This document shows, piece after piece, positions 26,586-35,192 of a stretch of DNA of 64,000 bases; position 1 is the stretch's first letter; each line of letters opens with the position of its first letter. The notes under the pieces are model-generated. The model was not told the DNA's origin. It ran no database searches and saw only the letters and a list, made by a program, of their open reading frames with translations. Source of the DNA: Tepidibacter aestuarii. Lineage in GTDB: Bacteria > Bacillota > Clostridia > Peptostreptococcales > Peptostreptococcaceae. The stretch spans positions 2,418,001 through 2,482,000 of the forward strand of contig NZ_OW235315.1 of the NCBI RefSeq assembly GCF_934924865.1. The letters are read 5' to 3'. Both the position numbers and the translations under genes were made by a program.

Positions 26586-26633
26586 GAAGGTTATACCTTC
26601 TCATACATACTATGTAAATTGAGTTAATTTGGT
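26586..26633 (-). promoter_or_regulatory. Sigma-K-like promoter and leader hairpin, copy 4
   Basis: Minus strand AC (26633-26632), 17 nt, CATAGTATG (26614-26606); leader hairpin GAAGG-N5-CCTTC at 26600-26586. Confidence 0.6.
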
Positions 26634-26678
26634 TAATATATATGTATAAAAATTTTGTTCTTATTTATCAAAAAAGAA

Positions 26679-26705
26679 AAAAAGCTAGTTAAAAACTAGC
26701 TTTTT
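26679..26705 (-). terminator. Terminator of the 71-residue Cys/Gly protein gene
   Basis: 12-bp perfect stem (AAAAAGCTAGTT/AACTAGCTTTTT), 3-nt loop, T-run on the minus strand; overlaps the stop codon at 26704. Confidence 0.85.
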
Positions 26706-26919
26706 AGCAGAATCCACCATCACAGCAACAGAATAATACGATAAGTATTAGTATTATAAATAAGAAGTTGTTGTCATCTCCACATCCGCCGAAACAATCA
26801 AAATCACAACAGCAAAATAGTACTAATAATAACAGTATCCATATAAACCCATTATCGTCGTCACAGCCGCCAAATATGTTTCCAAATCCACCTCTAAATA
26901 ATCCACTATTTTCACTCAT
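26704..26919 (-). CDS. Cys/Gly/Asp-rich small protein with two internal repeats (71 aa)
   Basis: 71 residues. Two similar units follow one another: GCDDDNGFIWILLLLVLFCCCD and GCGDDNNFLFIILILIVLFCCCD (first halves shown), each an acidic stretch, a hydrophobic segment of ~12 residues and a CCCD cluster. Probably a double-spanning or surface-associated peptide. Start ATG 26919 after GGGAGGTAA. A sigma-K-like promoter lies at 26995-26968. Related in style, not clearly in sequence, to the four tandem proteins downstream. Confidence 0.75.
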   Translation of the reverse strand: MSENSGLFRGGFGNIFGGCDDDNGFIWILLLLVLFCCCDFDCFGGCGDDNNFLFIILILIVLFCCCDGGFC

Positions 26920-26967
26920 TCTATTACCTCCCATAAATTAATATTAAAAGGTTATTTCCTTCTCATT

Positions 26968-26995
26968 TATGTTATGAGGTTTCATCTAATTTTGT
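26968..26995 (-). promoter_or_regulatory. Sigma-K-like promoter of the 71-residue gene
   Basis: Minus strand AC (26995-26994), 17 nt, CATAACATA (26976-26968). It overlaps the 3' end of the upstream gene at 26972. A weaker AAGG/CCTT hairpin follows at about 26962-26948. Confidence 0.65.
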
Positions 26996-27406
26996 TACTC
27001 TTATAAGCGTTTTTTTTAATTTTTTTTGTATTTCATCTTGTGACATTCTATTGTATGTGTTGTAGTCATCTATATTTTGTTTTAGTTTTTCTTTATTATT
27101 GAATCTATTGTTTATAGCTGTTTTTAATTTTTCTAATGAAACCATTTTATAGTCAATATATGTTTCAACGGATTTATTATTTTCAATGCTCGATAAACCA
27201 CTTTTTAAATTATCTATCCGTCTTATGTAATCATTTATATTGTCTTGATTAATATGATTGTCATTAAAATCTTCAACTATAAAATTAGTTTCTCTTATAT
27301 ACGGATTTATATTTTTGACGTCATTTATTAATTTGTTCTGATAGATACTCAAGTTCATACAAAAAAACAGTACGTACAATATAAATATAGCTGTAAATTT
27401 TCTCAT
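26972..27406 (-). CDS. Membrane-anchored coiled-coil protein, unknown
   Basis: 144 residues. An N-terminal anchor (FTAIFILYVLFFCMNLSIY, residues ~4-22) is followed by a charged, helical, probably extracytoplasmic domain rich in Asn, Lys and Ile. No known domain. Start is ATG 27406 after AAGGAGG; the longer upstream frame has no binding site. The next gene's promoter overlaps its 3' end. Confidence 0.6.
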   Translation of the reverse strand: MRKFTAIFILYVLFFCMNLSIYQNKLINDVKNINPYIRETNFIVEDFNDNHINQDNINDYIRRIDNLKSGLSSIENNKSVETYIDYKMVSLEKLKTAINNRFNNKEKLKQNIDDYNTYNRMSQDEIQKKLKKTLIRVTKLDETS

Positions 27407-27569
27407 AAATTTCCTCCTTAGTATTGCTTTCATTATATTTATATTCATATTTGTACAAGTTATTACAGTTATTTAACTTAAAATAAAAAATTTATATTGA
27501 AAAATTTTCAAACATGTAATAAACTACTATTAAAAATATTACTTTATTACGTTTTAGGAGGTAACAAAT

Positions 27570-27797
27570 ATGTTTGAAAAAGTAAAAGAGATAATAGCAG
27601 ATCAATTAGGTGTAGATGATATAGCTTCTATAACACCAACAACTTCTTTAGTTAATGACTTAGAAGCTGATTCACTTGATGCTGTTGAAATAATGATGGC
27701 TCTTGAAGATGAATTTGATATTGAAATTCCAGATGAGCAAGCTGAAAATTTCAAAAATATAGGAGATATATGTACATATATCGAAGCTAATAAATAA
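27570..27797 (+). CDS. acpP: Acyl carrier protein
   Basis: 75 residues, all-helical and acidic. The Ser that carries phosphopantetheine is in [15 protein letters not shown] (Ser near 38). It carries acyl chains in fatty acid synthesis. Here it stands alone with its own strong TTAGGAGG site and terminator, away from the fab genes. Possibly a second ACP or simply a relocated main gene. Confidence 0.95.
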   Translation: MFEKVKEIIADQLGVDDIASITPTTSLVNDLEADSLDAVEIMMALEDEFDIEIPDEQAENFKNIGDICTYIEANK

Positions 27798-27802
27798 AAA
27801 GG

Positions 27803-27831
27803 ATAAGAGGAATTTTCCTCTTATTTTTTTT
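27803..27831 (+). terminator. Terminator of acpP
   Basis: 10-bp stem ATAAGAGGAA/TTCCTCTTAT, 2-nt loop, followed by seven T. Confidence 0.85.
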
Positions 27832-27870
27832 GAATTTGAAAATAAAGTTTATTAAAATGAGCACTATTTC

Positions 27871-27906
27871 AGACTGCCGACAAAATATTGTTAACAGTCT
27901 TTTTTC
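27871..27906 (+). terminator. Second hairpin with T-run
   Basis: AGACTG/CAGTCT arms with an inner ACAA/TTGT pairing, followed by TTTTT. Separate from any gene; probably insulates the methionine operon. Confidence 0.5.
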
Positions 27907-27951
27907 AAAGTGATTTAATAATAAATATTTTTAAAAAATTTATTTTTTATA

Positions 27952-27980
27952 TTGACATCGGAGAAAATTTCCATTAAAAT
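27952..27980 (+). promoter_or_regulatory. Sigma-A promoter of the SAM-riboswitch operon
   Basis: TTGACA (27952-27957), 17 nt, TAAAAT (27975-27980), about 35 nt before the riboswitch. Confidence 0.75.
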
Positions 27981-28015
27981 TGATTTTAAATTAAAAAAAT
28001 TAAATATTTTTAAGT

Positions 28016-28197
28016 AACTCTTATCAAGAGTGGCGGAGGGATCAGGCCCTATGAAGCCCAGCAACAGCTAGTATCTACTAGAAATGTGCTAATTCCTGCA
28101 GTAATATTACTGAGAGATGAGGGAATAAAATAGTTATACATAACTATTGTAATCTAACAACCATTTCTCAAAGACTATAGAAATGGTTGTTTTTTTA
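28016..28197 (+). promoter_or_regulatory. SAM-I (S-box) riboswitch with terminator
   Basis: The aptamer core is unmistakable: CTCTTATCAAGAG, GGCGGAGGGA, GGCCC...GAAGCCC, CAGCAACAG, AATGTGCTAATTCC, and GAGAGATGAGGG (to ~28123). The expression platform is a 13-bp terminator, AACAACCATTTCT (28156-28168) pairing with 28179-28191, then a T-run. SAM binding should terminate transcription ahead of metY-hom-metA. Confidence 0.97.
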
Positions 28198-28240
28198 TTC
28201 TTCTCATTTTAAAATTCAAATTTTAAAAGGAGGATTAGAT

Positions 28241-29521
28241 ATGAAAGAAAGAAAATTAAATTTTGAAACACTATGCATACATGGAGGATACAACCCAAAA
28301 CCAGGAGAACCTAGAATATTGCCTATAATACAAAGTACAACATACAAATATGAAGATTCCGATCATGTTGCAGCTTTATTTGATTTAAAAGAAGAAGGTC
28401 ATATGTATTCTAGAATAAGTAATCCAACAGTTGCTTCATTTGAGAAAAAAATAGCTCTTTTAGAAGGTGGTGTTGGTGCAGTCGCTGTATCGTCTGGTCA
28501 AAGTGCTACAGCTTTAGCCATTTTAAATATATGTACAAATGGAGATCATATTTTAGCTTCATCTACTTTATACGGAGGAACCTTTACTCTTATTTCTTCA
28601 ACGCTTAAAAAATTTGGAATAGATGTTACGTTTGTAGATCCAAATTTGCCTAAAGAAAAAATACTAGAATATGCAAAAGAAAACACTAAATTAGTTTTTG
28701 GTGAAAGCATTGGAAATCCTGGACTTAATATTTTAGATTTTGATAAGTTTTCACAAATAGCCAAAACAATAAAAGTTCCCTTTATTGTAGACAATACTCT
28801 AATTACTCCATATCTTCTAAAACCTCTTGAACTTGGCGCTAATATAGTAATTCATTCAGCTACTAAATATATAGATGGTCATGCTTCAAGTATTGGAGGA
28901 GTAATTGTAGATGGAGGAAATTTCGATTGGACTAGTGGCAAATTTGATGAATTAGTATCCCCAGACCCAACGTATAACGGAATTAGTTATGTAGAAAAGT
29001 TTAAAGATCTAGCTTATATAACCAAGCTTAGAGTTCAACTTCTTAGAGATTTAGGAAATTGTCTAAGTCCTTTTAACTCTTTTCTATTCAATTTTGGAGT
29101 TGAAACACTTCACCTTAGAATGCAAAGACATAGTGAAAATGCATTAAAGTTAGCTAATTTTTTAGAAAAACATAGAAATGTAAAATGGGTTAACTACCCC
29201 TATCTTAAAAATAGCAAAACTTATGATAATGCACAAAAATATCTAAAAAAAGGCGCAAGCGGTATTCTAACCTTCGGTATTCAAGGTGGAATTGATAATG
29301 CTAAATCTTTTATTAAAAATTTACAACTTACTTCCCTAGTAGTTCATGTGGCAGACACCAGAACTAGTGTACTTCACCCTGCTAGTACAACTCATCGTCA
29401 ACTAAGTGAGAAAGATCAATTAAACGCAGGAGTTACAACTGATTTAATTAGAGTCTCAGTTGGAATTGAAAGTATTGATGATATAATAAAAGATTTTAAT
29501 AGTGCTTTAAACAATATATAA
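28241..29521 (+). CDS. metY: O-acetylhomoserine sulfhydrylase
   Basis: 426 residues, Cys/Met-metabolism PLP enzyme. Makes homocysteine from O-acetylhomoserine and sulfide. Motifs: AVSSGQSATALAILN, STLYGGT, the PLP-binding Lys in HSATKYIDGH (near 209), and the C-terminal HPASTTHRQL typical of MetY. Length over 420 favours MetY over ~380-residue MetB/MetC. Start is ATG 28241 after AAAAGGAGG; the upstream in-frame ATG lies in the terminator. First gene after the SAM riboswitch. Confidence 0.93.
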   Translation: MKERKLNFETLCIHGGYNPKPGEPRILPIIQSTTYKYEDSDHVAALFDLKEEGHMYSRISNPTVASFEKKIALLEGGVGAVAVSSGQSATALAILNICTNGDHILASSTLYGGTFTLISSTLKKFGIDVTFVDPNLPKEKILEYAKENTKLVFGESIGNPGLNILDFDKFSQIAKTIKVPFIVDNTLITPYLLKPLELGANIVIHSATKYIDGHASSIGGVIVDGGNFDWTSGKFDELVSPDPTYNGISYVEKFKDLAYITKLRVQLLRDLGNCLSPFNSFLFNFGVETLHLRMQRHSENALKLANFLEKHRNVKWVNYPYLKNSKTYDNAQKYLKKGASGILTFGIQGGIDNAKSFIKNLQLTSLVVHVADTRTSVLHPASTTHRQLSEKDQLNAGVTTDLIRVSVGIESIDDIIKDFNSALNNI

Positions 29522-29536
29522 TTCGAGGTGATATAA

Positions 29537-30745
29537 ATGGTTTCAGTAGCGATTTTAGGAAATGGAGTTGTAGGCTCTGGGGTTTGTGAGCTTATTAATA
29601 AGAATAATAATAATATAAAACTATCAAAAATTTTGGTTAGAGATATAGATAAACATAAAAATGATAAAAATCACAGTATTATAACAGATAAAATTGAAGA
29701 TGTTTTTGCTGAAGATATAGATATAGTTGTAGAACTGATAGGTGGAATACACCCTGCTTATGAATATATAAAAAAATCTTTGAATAATAAAAAACACGTT
29801 ATTACTGCAAATAAAGATTTGATTTCAAAGTATGGAGAAGAACTTTTAGAGATTGCTTATGAAAACAATGTAAAACTTTATTTTGAAGCAAGTGTTGGTG
29901 GAGGAATTCCGATAATTAAAAATATTAAAAATTACTTAGTAAGTAATGAAATCAAAAGTATAAAAGGTATATTAAATGGAACTACAAATTTCATTTTAAC
30001 AAAAATGGATAAAGAAAAAACCTCTTACAATAATGCTTTAAAAACAGCTCAAAAACTTGGATTTGCAGAATCTGACCCATCCTCCGATATCAAAGGATAC
30101 GACAGTGCAAGAAAGCTTTCAATCCTTTCTACAATAGCTTATAAGAAAAAAGTTTGCTGGGAAAGTTTTAAAGTTGAAGGAATTCATGATATAACCGAAA
30201 CCGATATAAAAAAAGCAAATAAATTAGGAGGCGTTATTAAACTTTTAGGTATAAGTACCTTTGAAGAAGGTAAAGTTTATGCAAGTGTTAGACCTGTTAT
30301 AGTGACTAACAATTCTGAGTTTGCAAAAATAAATAATGAATACAACTCTATAATAGTAGAAGGTGATAGCGTTGGAAAACTTACATTCACTGGAAAAGGT
30401 GCTGGAAAACTCGCAACAGCTACCGCAGTATACTCAGATATAATGGACTCTATACAAAAAAAAGAAAATTCTTTTTTGTTTAATTACGAAAAAGCTTTTA
30501 TTAAAAGTGATTCTAACGAACAATGTGATTGGTATATAAAAATCAACTATAAAAATTCACATACAGTATTGAATGAATTAACTGAATTTTTCAAAAATAT
30601 AGATTTAGAAATTAATAAAAGAACTAATCAAATTCTTGCAGTGGTTAAATCTGAACATGAAAAATATATAAATGAAATATCAGATAAGTTACTACAATTA
30701 GAAGAAGTTACTACATTACGTTCTTTAATGATTTTAAATAATTAA
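29537..30745 (+). CDS. hom: Homoserine dehydrogenase
   Basis: 402 residues. Reduces aspartate semialdehyde to homoserine. NAD(P) motif LGNGVVGSGV (near 7), VVELIGG, NKDLIS, and the catalytic region GILNGTTNFILT and AESDPSSDIKGYDSARK are intact. The C-terminal ~80 residues resemble an ACT-type regulatory domain. 15 nt after metY, 14 nt before metA. Confidence 0.93.
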   Translation: MVSVAILGNGVVGSGVCELINKNNNNIKLSKILVRDIDKHKNDKNHSIITDKIEDVFAEDIDIVVELIGGIHPAYEYIKKSLNNKKHVITANKDLISKYGEELLEIAYENNVKLYFEASVGGGIPIIKNIKNYLVSNEIKSIKGILNGTTNFILTKMDKEKTSYNNALKTAQKLGFAESDPSSDIKGYDSARKLSILSTIAYKKKVCWESFKVEGIHDITETDIKKANKLGGVIKLLGISTFEEGKVYASVRPVIVTNNSEFAKINNEYNSIIVEGDSVGKLTFTGKGAGKLATATAVYSDIMDSIQKKENSFLFNYEKAFIKSDSNEQCDWYIKINYKNSHTVLNELTEFFKNIDLEINKRTNQILAVVKSEHEKYINEISDKLLQLEEVTTLRSLMILNN

Positions 30746-30759
30746 GGGAGGGATATAAG

Positions 30760-31644
30760 ATGCCTCTTTTAATACCTCAAAACAATTCTCTATACGAAGT
30801 TCTAACTTGTGAAGGTATATCTTTAATAGATAAATCTAGTTTTAATAAAAATATAAAACCGCTAAAAGTACTGATTTTAAATTTAATGCCTACAAAATCA
30901 GAAACTGAAATTCAGCTTCTTCGTGTTCTTGGATTTAATAATCACTATATAGAAATAACATTTTTAACAACCAAAACATATACATCTAAAAATACTTCTA
31001 AAGAGCATTTAGACACATTTTATAAAACTTTTGATGAAATAAAAGATGAATTTTTTGATGGTATGATTATAACTGGAGCTCCAGTTGAGCATTTAGAATT
31101 CGAAAATGTTATCTATTGGAATGAACTTAAAGATATAATGGATTATTCATCTAAAAATATAAAATCTACTTTTCATATATGTTGGGGAGCTCAAGCAGGA
31201 CTTTACCATCATTATGGAATAAAAAAATACAATCTATCAAAAAAGGTTTTTGGTGTTTTTCCTCATAAGTCGAATAAGCCTTATTCAAAGTTACTCAATG
31301 GATTCGATGATGAATTTTTTGCTCCTCATTCAAGGTACTCCTATATAAAAAAAGATGATCTTTTAGGTTTAGATGATCTTGAAATATTATCTGAATCAGA
31401 TGAAGCTGGTATATATATAGTAAAATCTAAGGATTTAAAAAATATATTCGTAACTGGTCATTCTGAGTATGACTCTTATACTTTATATAATGAGTATAAA
31501 AGAGATATTGATAGAAATATAGATATACAAATTCCTAAAAACTATTTTTTAAATGATAATCCAAATAATAAGCCTATTGTGAAATGGAGAAGTCATTCTA
31601 ATTTATTGTTTTATAACTGGATAAAAATATTAAATTCATTGTAA
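30760..31644 (+). CDS. metA: Homoserine O-acetyltransferase, MetA type
   Basis: 294 residues. Acylates homoserine for the MetY reaction. Motifs: LILNLMPTKSETEIQLLR near 45, catalytic Cys in FHICWGAQAG (near 142), and the His-Glu region ITGAPVEHLEFE. In this family a Glu after GAPV (here E110) marks acetyl-CoA use, while Gly marks succinyl-CoA, so the product should be O-acetylhomoserine, consistent with MetY. AGGGAGG site. Last gene of the operon. Confidence 0.93.
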   Translation: MPLLIPQNNSLYEVLTCEGISLIDKSSFNKNIKPLKVLILNLMPTKSETEIQLLRVLGFNNHYIEITFLTTKTYTSKNTSKEHLDTFYKTFDEIKDEFFDGMIITGAPVEHLEFENVIYWNELKDIMDYSSKNIKSTFHICWGAQAGLYHHYGIKKYNLSKKVFGVFPHKSNKPYSKLLNGFDDEFFAPHSRYSYIKKDDLLGLDDLEILSESDEAGIYIVKSKDLKNIFVTGHSEYDSYTLYNEYKRDIDRNIDIQIPKNYFLNDNPNNKPIVKWRSHSNLLFYNWIKILNSL

Positions 31645-31645
31645 A

Positions 31646-31673
31646 AAAATAAGAGGGATTCCCCTCTTATTTT
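31646..31673. terminator. Terminator after metA, bidirectional
   Basis: 12-bp stem AAAATAAGAGGG/CCCTCTTATTTT with a 4-nt loop; the minus-strand gene ends at 31667. Confidence 0.85.
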
Positions 31674-32680
31674 TCCTCATAAAACTTTACATTCTTTATA
31701 ACTATATCAACACTTCCGTCGGGATTCTTTTTCATCTGATACTTAAGAGCATCCTCAAACTCATCCATACTCCCCTTTATTTCAAATCCAGTGTCAGTCT
31801 TTATACTCTTCTTTTTAAGCTTCTTCTCAACCCATTTTTTATCTATTGTAAAATTACTTTCTTCTATACCATCTTCAAACATCTGCTCTTTAAATCCATA
31901 TTTCAAATCGTCATCTTCTACTGTTTTTTCTATAAATTCTTCTATATCAACTGCTTCTTTTTCTTTCAATGTATACAGTAAGTTTTCTCTCATAACTCTA
32001 GCTGTATCTATATCATCATAAAAACTATTTGCTATCCACTTTTCAGTTGAATCTCTGAATATTTTAGTTTTATCTTTATCGTCAAATACAACGCTACAAT
32101 CAAATAATTTTTTTACAAAAAAGCTCTCGTCCTTATAAGCTGATTTAGCTGCTTTTTTATCTAAAATTTCTAAATGATATTCATCATTAACTCCACTTAA
32201 TCCTACTATTGCAGCAGTTTTTATCTTCTGAGAAGAACTTAAAAGTCCAACTTCATGCGGAACTAAGTTTATTTTTAATCTCTCTTCTACCACCTCTATA
32301 GAGTGCGTATATGATTTTTTGTATTCAAGAGGAAGTATTTCGACATAAGTATCCTCTTTTATAGAATATAGGCATATAGCCAAATCACATGATTCTACAG
32401 ATGCATCTGCCTTCATCTTATCGAATATATGTTGGGCAATTTCCTTTGAATTATCCACAAATGTATTGTTGTCATATATTATTTTTTCACATAAGTCTTT
32501 TAATACATTCTCACTTTCATTAAATGTAGCCTTTTTTAAATCATCATCCCTTAATACCTTTTTAGTGTGTTTTTGTAAAAGGTCTTCTATTTCTTTTGTC
32601 ATTATTCCTTCAAAGTCATTTAAAACTGGCATATCAGAATTTTTATCTAGTACATGTATTATAAACTTGTGTATTATCAT
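31667..32680 (-). CDS. NdpA/YejK-type nucleoid-associated protein
   Basis: 337 residues. The N-terminus (IIHKFIIHVLDKN), the CDLAICLYSI strand and the KINLVPHEVG segment fit the 37-kDa nucleoid-associated protein family (NA37), which includes E. coli YejK. Function in DNA organisation is only broadly known. Acidic linker and a C-terminal acidic-basic helical domain. Start ATG overlaps the stop of the RluA gene by one base (TAATG), so translational coupling is likely. Confidence 0.75.
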   Translation of the reverse strand: MIIHKFIIHVLDKNSDMPVLNDFEGIMTKEIEDLLQKHTKKVLRDDDLKKATFNESENVLKDLCEKIIYDNNTFVDNSKEIAQHIFDKMKADASVESCDLAICLYSIKEDTYVEILPLEYKKSYTHSIEVVEERLKINLVPHEVGLLSSSQKIKTAAIVGLSGVNDEYHLEILDKKAAKSAYKDESFFVKKLFDCSVVFDDKDKTKIFRDSTEKWIANSFYDDIDTARVMRENLLYTLKEKEAVDIEEFIEKTVEDDDLKYGFKEQMFEDGIEESNFTIDKKWVEKKLKKKSIKTDTGFEIKGSMDEFEDALKYQMKKNPDGSVDIVIKNVKFYEEK

Positions 32681-33594
32681 TATTTTTCCCCCTTTAGCTT
32701 TTCTATTAATTCTTTCATATCATCTGGAAGATCTGCCTTAAAATCAAGCTCTTCTTTAGTTCTAGGCTGATTAAACTCTAATTCATAAGCATGAAGGGCT
32801 TGTCTCTTTATTAAACTTTCATCAACATATCCATAAAGCTCATCCCCTATTATTCCATGGCCTAAATGACTTAAGTGAACTCTTATTTGATGAGTTCTTC
32901 CAGTTTCAAGTAACACCTCTACTATTGTAGCATCTTCTAATCTTTCTATAACTTTAAAATGAGATACTGATTTCTGGCCTCTTTCATCTACTACTCTTTT
33001 TATAGAATCTTCTGTTTCTCTATATATAGGCTGATCTATTGTTCCGAAGTCTTTTTCTATTATACCTTTTACTATTGCTATATACTTTTTAGTAACCTTA
33101 TTTTCCTTCATATCTTGAGATAATAAGTGATGTGCATATGCATTTTTTGCAACTATTAATAGTCCAGATGTGTTCATATCTAATCTATTTACAAATCTTA
33201 TTCTAGGACTCTCATTCTTATCCTTTAAATAAAACATAATCCCATTTGCAATAGTTTGATCTGGATGACTCTTTGTCGGATGAACAACCATATATGGAGG
33301 CTTATCTATCATCATAATATCAAAGTCTTCGTACAATACATGTGTATTTAAATCTTGAGGTTCAAAATGATTACTTTCCTCATCTATTCTGACTTCTATT
33401 AAATCACCTACTTTAGTTTCATGAGAAAGAGTTTGATATTTTGAGTTAACTAATATATTTCTATCTTTTTTCATTTTATTTATGAATCTAACAGACATAT
33501 TCAATTTATCTAACAAAATCTTTTTTAATGTAAGTTCTTTATCTTGTACTTGATATGATATAAGATTGTATCTTTGTTTTTTCTTATCTAGCAA
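32680..33594 (-). CDS. RluA-family pseudouridine synthase
   Basis: 304 residues. N-terminal S4-like RNA-binding region (LKKILLDKLNMS...), then the catalytic domain with the Asp motif FVNRLDMNTSGLLIV (near 135) and GRTHQIRVHLSHLGH. Modifies uridine in 23S rRNA or tRNA; specific target unknown. Start is TTG 33594, selected because AGGAGGG lies 6 nt upstream; longer forms run into the promoter area. Divergent from NAD kinase. Confidence 0.9.
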   Translation of the reverse strand: MLDKKKQRYNLISYQVQDKELTLKKILLDKLNMSVRFINKMKKDRNILVNSKYQTLSHETKVGDLIEVRIDEESNHFEPQDLNTHVLYEDFDIMMIDKPPYMVVHPTKSHPDQTIANGIMFYLKDKNESPRIRFVNRLDMNTSGLLIVAKNAYAHHLLSQDMKENKVTKKYIAIVKGIIEKDFGTIDQPIYRETEDSIKRVVDERGQKSVSHFKVIERLEDATIVEVLLETGRTHQIRVHLSHLGHGIIGDELYGYVDESLIKRQALHAYELEFNQPRTKEELDFKADLPDDMKELIEKLKGEK

Positions 33595-33660
33595 ATTATT
33601 CCCTCCTAATATAATAGTCAATAAAAGTATTATATTATTTATATTTTTAATAGGCAAGTT

Positions 33661-33687
33661 ATTAGATTAATCTAATTGTGTTATAAT
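33661..33687 (+). promoter_or_regulatory. nadK promoter with overlapping palindrome
   Basis: TATAAT (33682-33687) precedes nadK by ~30 nt. A perfect 16-nt palindrome ATTAGATTAATCTAAT (33661-33676) lies where a -35/spacer would be, a plausible operator. Confidence 0.5.
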
Positions 33688-33717
33688 ATGTTTAGGGTTA
33701 ACGAAAGGGAGATTTAT

Positions 33718-34518
33718 ATGAAAAAAATTATAAATATAACGGCTAATTTATCTGTCATCTCTCAGGAAACTGCCAAAACATTAAAATTAAAATTAGAATC
33801 CAAGGGGTTTGAGGTTACAGATAAACTAACTTCAAAAGTAGATCTAATAGTATGCATAGGTGGAGACGGTTCTTTTTTAAGAACAGTTCACGAATATAAC
33901 TTTACATCTATACCTATTATAGGTATAAATACAGGTCATCTAGGCTTTTTTCAAGAAATACACCCATGTGAAATAGATGATTTTATAGACTCTTACATAA
34001 AAAATGATTACTACATACAAGAAATAAACCCTATAAAATCTTATATATATACAAAGAATAGATGTATTGAATCATTTGCCATAAATGAAATAGTTATAAA
34101 AAATAATCTATCAAGGACTATACATTTAAATTTAAGTGTAAACAATAATTTCATAGAAAAATTTAGCGGAGATGGCATAATAGTATCAACTCCAACGGGT
34201 TCTACCGCATACAATTATTCATCAGGTGGTAGTATAGTAGACCCTAGTTTGAAATTAATTCAAATAACGCCTCTATCTCCTATCAACACTAATGCTTATA
34301 GGTCTTTTACATCTAGTATTATACTATCTCAGCATTCTGTAGTTGACATAACCCCAGAGTATAGATTTGAAAATTCTGTTTTGATAGTACACGATGGTGT
34401 TGAACATAAATATAGCGAGACCACTAAGATTATAATAAAATCTTCTGATATTAAAATAAAATTACTTAGATTTAAAAATTATGAATTTTGGAATAAGGTA
34501 TCAGAAAAATTTTTATAG
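33718..34518 (+). CDS. nadK: NAD kinase
   Basis: 266 residues. Phosphorylates NAD to NADP. Family motifs: VCIGGDGSFLRTVH (GGDG near 47), INTGHLGFF and GDGIIVSTPTGSTAYNYSSGG. Start is ATG 33718 after GAAAGGGAG; an upstream in-frame ATG lies inside the promoter. Paired with yfcE (12-nt gap). Confidence 0.94.
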   Translation: MKKIINITANLSVISQETAKTLKLKLESKGFEVTDKLTSKVDLIVCIGGDGSFLRTVHEYNFTSIPIIGINTGHLGFFQEIHPCEIDDFIDSYIKNDYYIQEINPIKSYIYTKNRCIESFAINEIVIKNNLSRTIHLNLSVNNNFIEKFSGDGIIVSTPTGSTAYNYSSGGSIVDPSLKLIQITPLSPINTNAYRSFTSSIILSQHSVVDITPEYRFENSVLIVHDGVEHKYSETTKIIIKSSDIKIKLLRFKNYEFWNKVSEKFL

Positions 34519-34530
34519 GAGGGAATATAT

Positions 34531-35073
34531 ATGAAATTAGGAATAATAAGTGATACTCATGGAAGCTTAACTTATTTTGATAAGGCTTTATCTTATTTAA
34601 ACGATTGTGAATATATACTTCATGCAGGAGATGTATTATACCACGGCCCTAGAAACCCACTTCCTGAAGGATATAATCCAAAAGAATTAGCAGTTAAAAT
34701 CAATTCTTTAAACAATTTAATATTTGCAAGTGGAAATTGTGATTCTGATGTGGACCAAATGGTTATAAACCATCCAATTCAAACACCTTTTGTATTTAGC
34801 AAGCTTGGTGATTTAAATGTGCTTATATGCCATGGGTACAGAAAATCAAAAGAAGATATAATAAAAATGGCTAAAGAATATAACGCAGATATATTAATAT
34901 CTGGTCACACACATGTAAAAGAACTTTACAAAGATGGTGATTTAATAGTGCTTAATCCAGGTAGTACATCACTTCCTAAGGATGGTACTCATTCAATAGC
35001 TATAATAGAAGATAATTGTATAAAGCTTATGAATTTAATAACAGGCGAAGTTTTAAAAGAGATGAATATATAA
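34531..35073 (+). CDS. yfcE: YfcE/MJ0936-type metallophosphodiesterase
   Basis: 180 residues, calcineurin-like. Metal ligands: ISDTHGS (8-12), HAGDVLYHG, GNCDSD, CHGY and SGHTHVKE, the full set for a two-metal site. Hydrolyses phosphodiesters in vitro; in vivo substrate unknown. Strong AGGAGGG site directly after nadK. Confidence 0.9.
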   Translation: MKLGIISDTHGSLTYFDKALSYLNDCEYILHAGDVLYHGPRNPLPEGYNPKELAVKINSLNNLIFASGNCDSDVDQMVINHPIQTPFVFSKLGDLNVLICHGYRKSKEDIIKMAKEYNADILISGHTHVKELYKDGDLIVLNPGSTSLPKDGTHSIAIIEDNCIKLMNLITGEVLKEMNI

Positions 35074-35076
35074 AAT

Positions 35077-35121
35077 AAAGGGTATTAAAATTATATTAAG
35101 CTAATTTTAATACCCTTTGTT
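35077..35121. terminator. 17-bp hairpin between yfcE and PII-like gene; relative of the 14.2-kb element
   Basis: Arms 35077-35093 and 35102-35118 are perfect complements; loop 8 nt. The arm GGGTATTAAAAT and the right flank (TTTTGAGGTTAAGCACAT) resemble the end and flank of the element at 14391-14425 (about 19 of 26 positions). A GGTTAAGC/GCTTAACC inverted repeat follows between ~35126 and 35180. Confidence 0.7.
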
Positions 35122-35192
35122 TTGAGGTTAAGCACATGACTTTGTTTATTTTATTTGTACAAAATCTATATAGCTTAACCATGCAATTTTAA

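Noticed and set aside
25650..26935. Tandem repeats as a CRISPR array
   Set aside because: Units are ~200-290 bp, translate into conserved peptides with binding sites, and have no short identical repeats with unique spacers.
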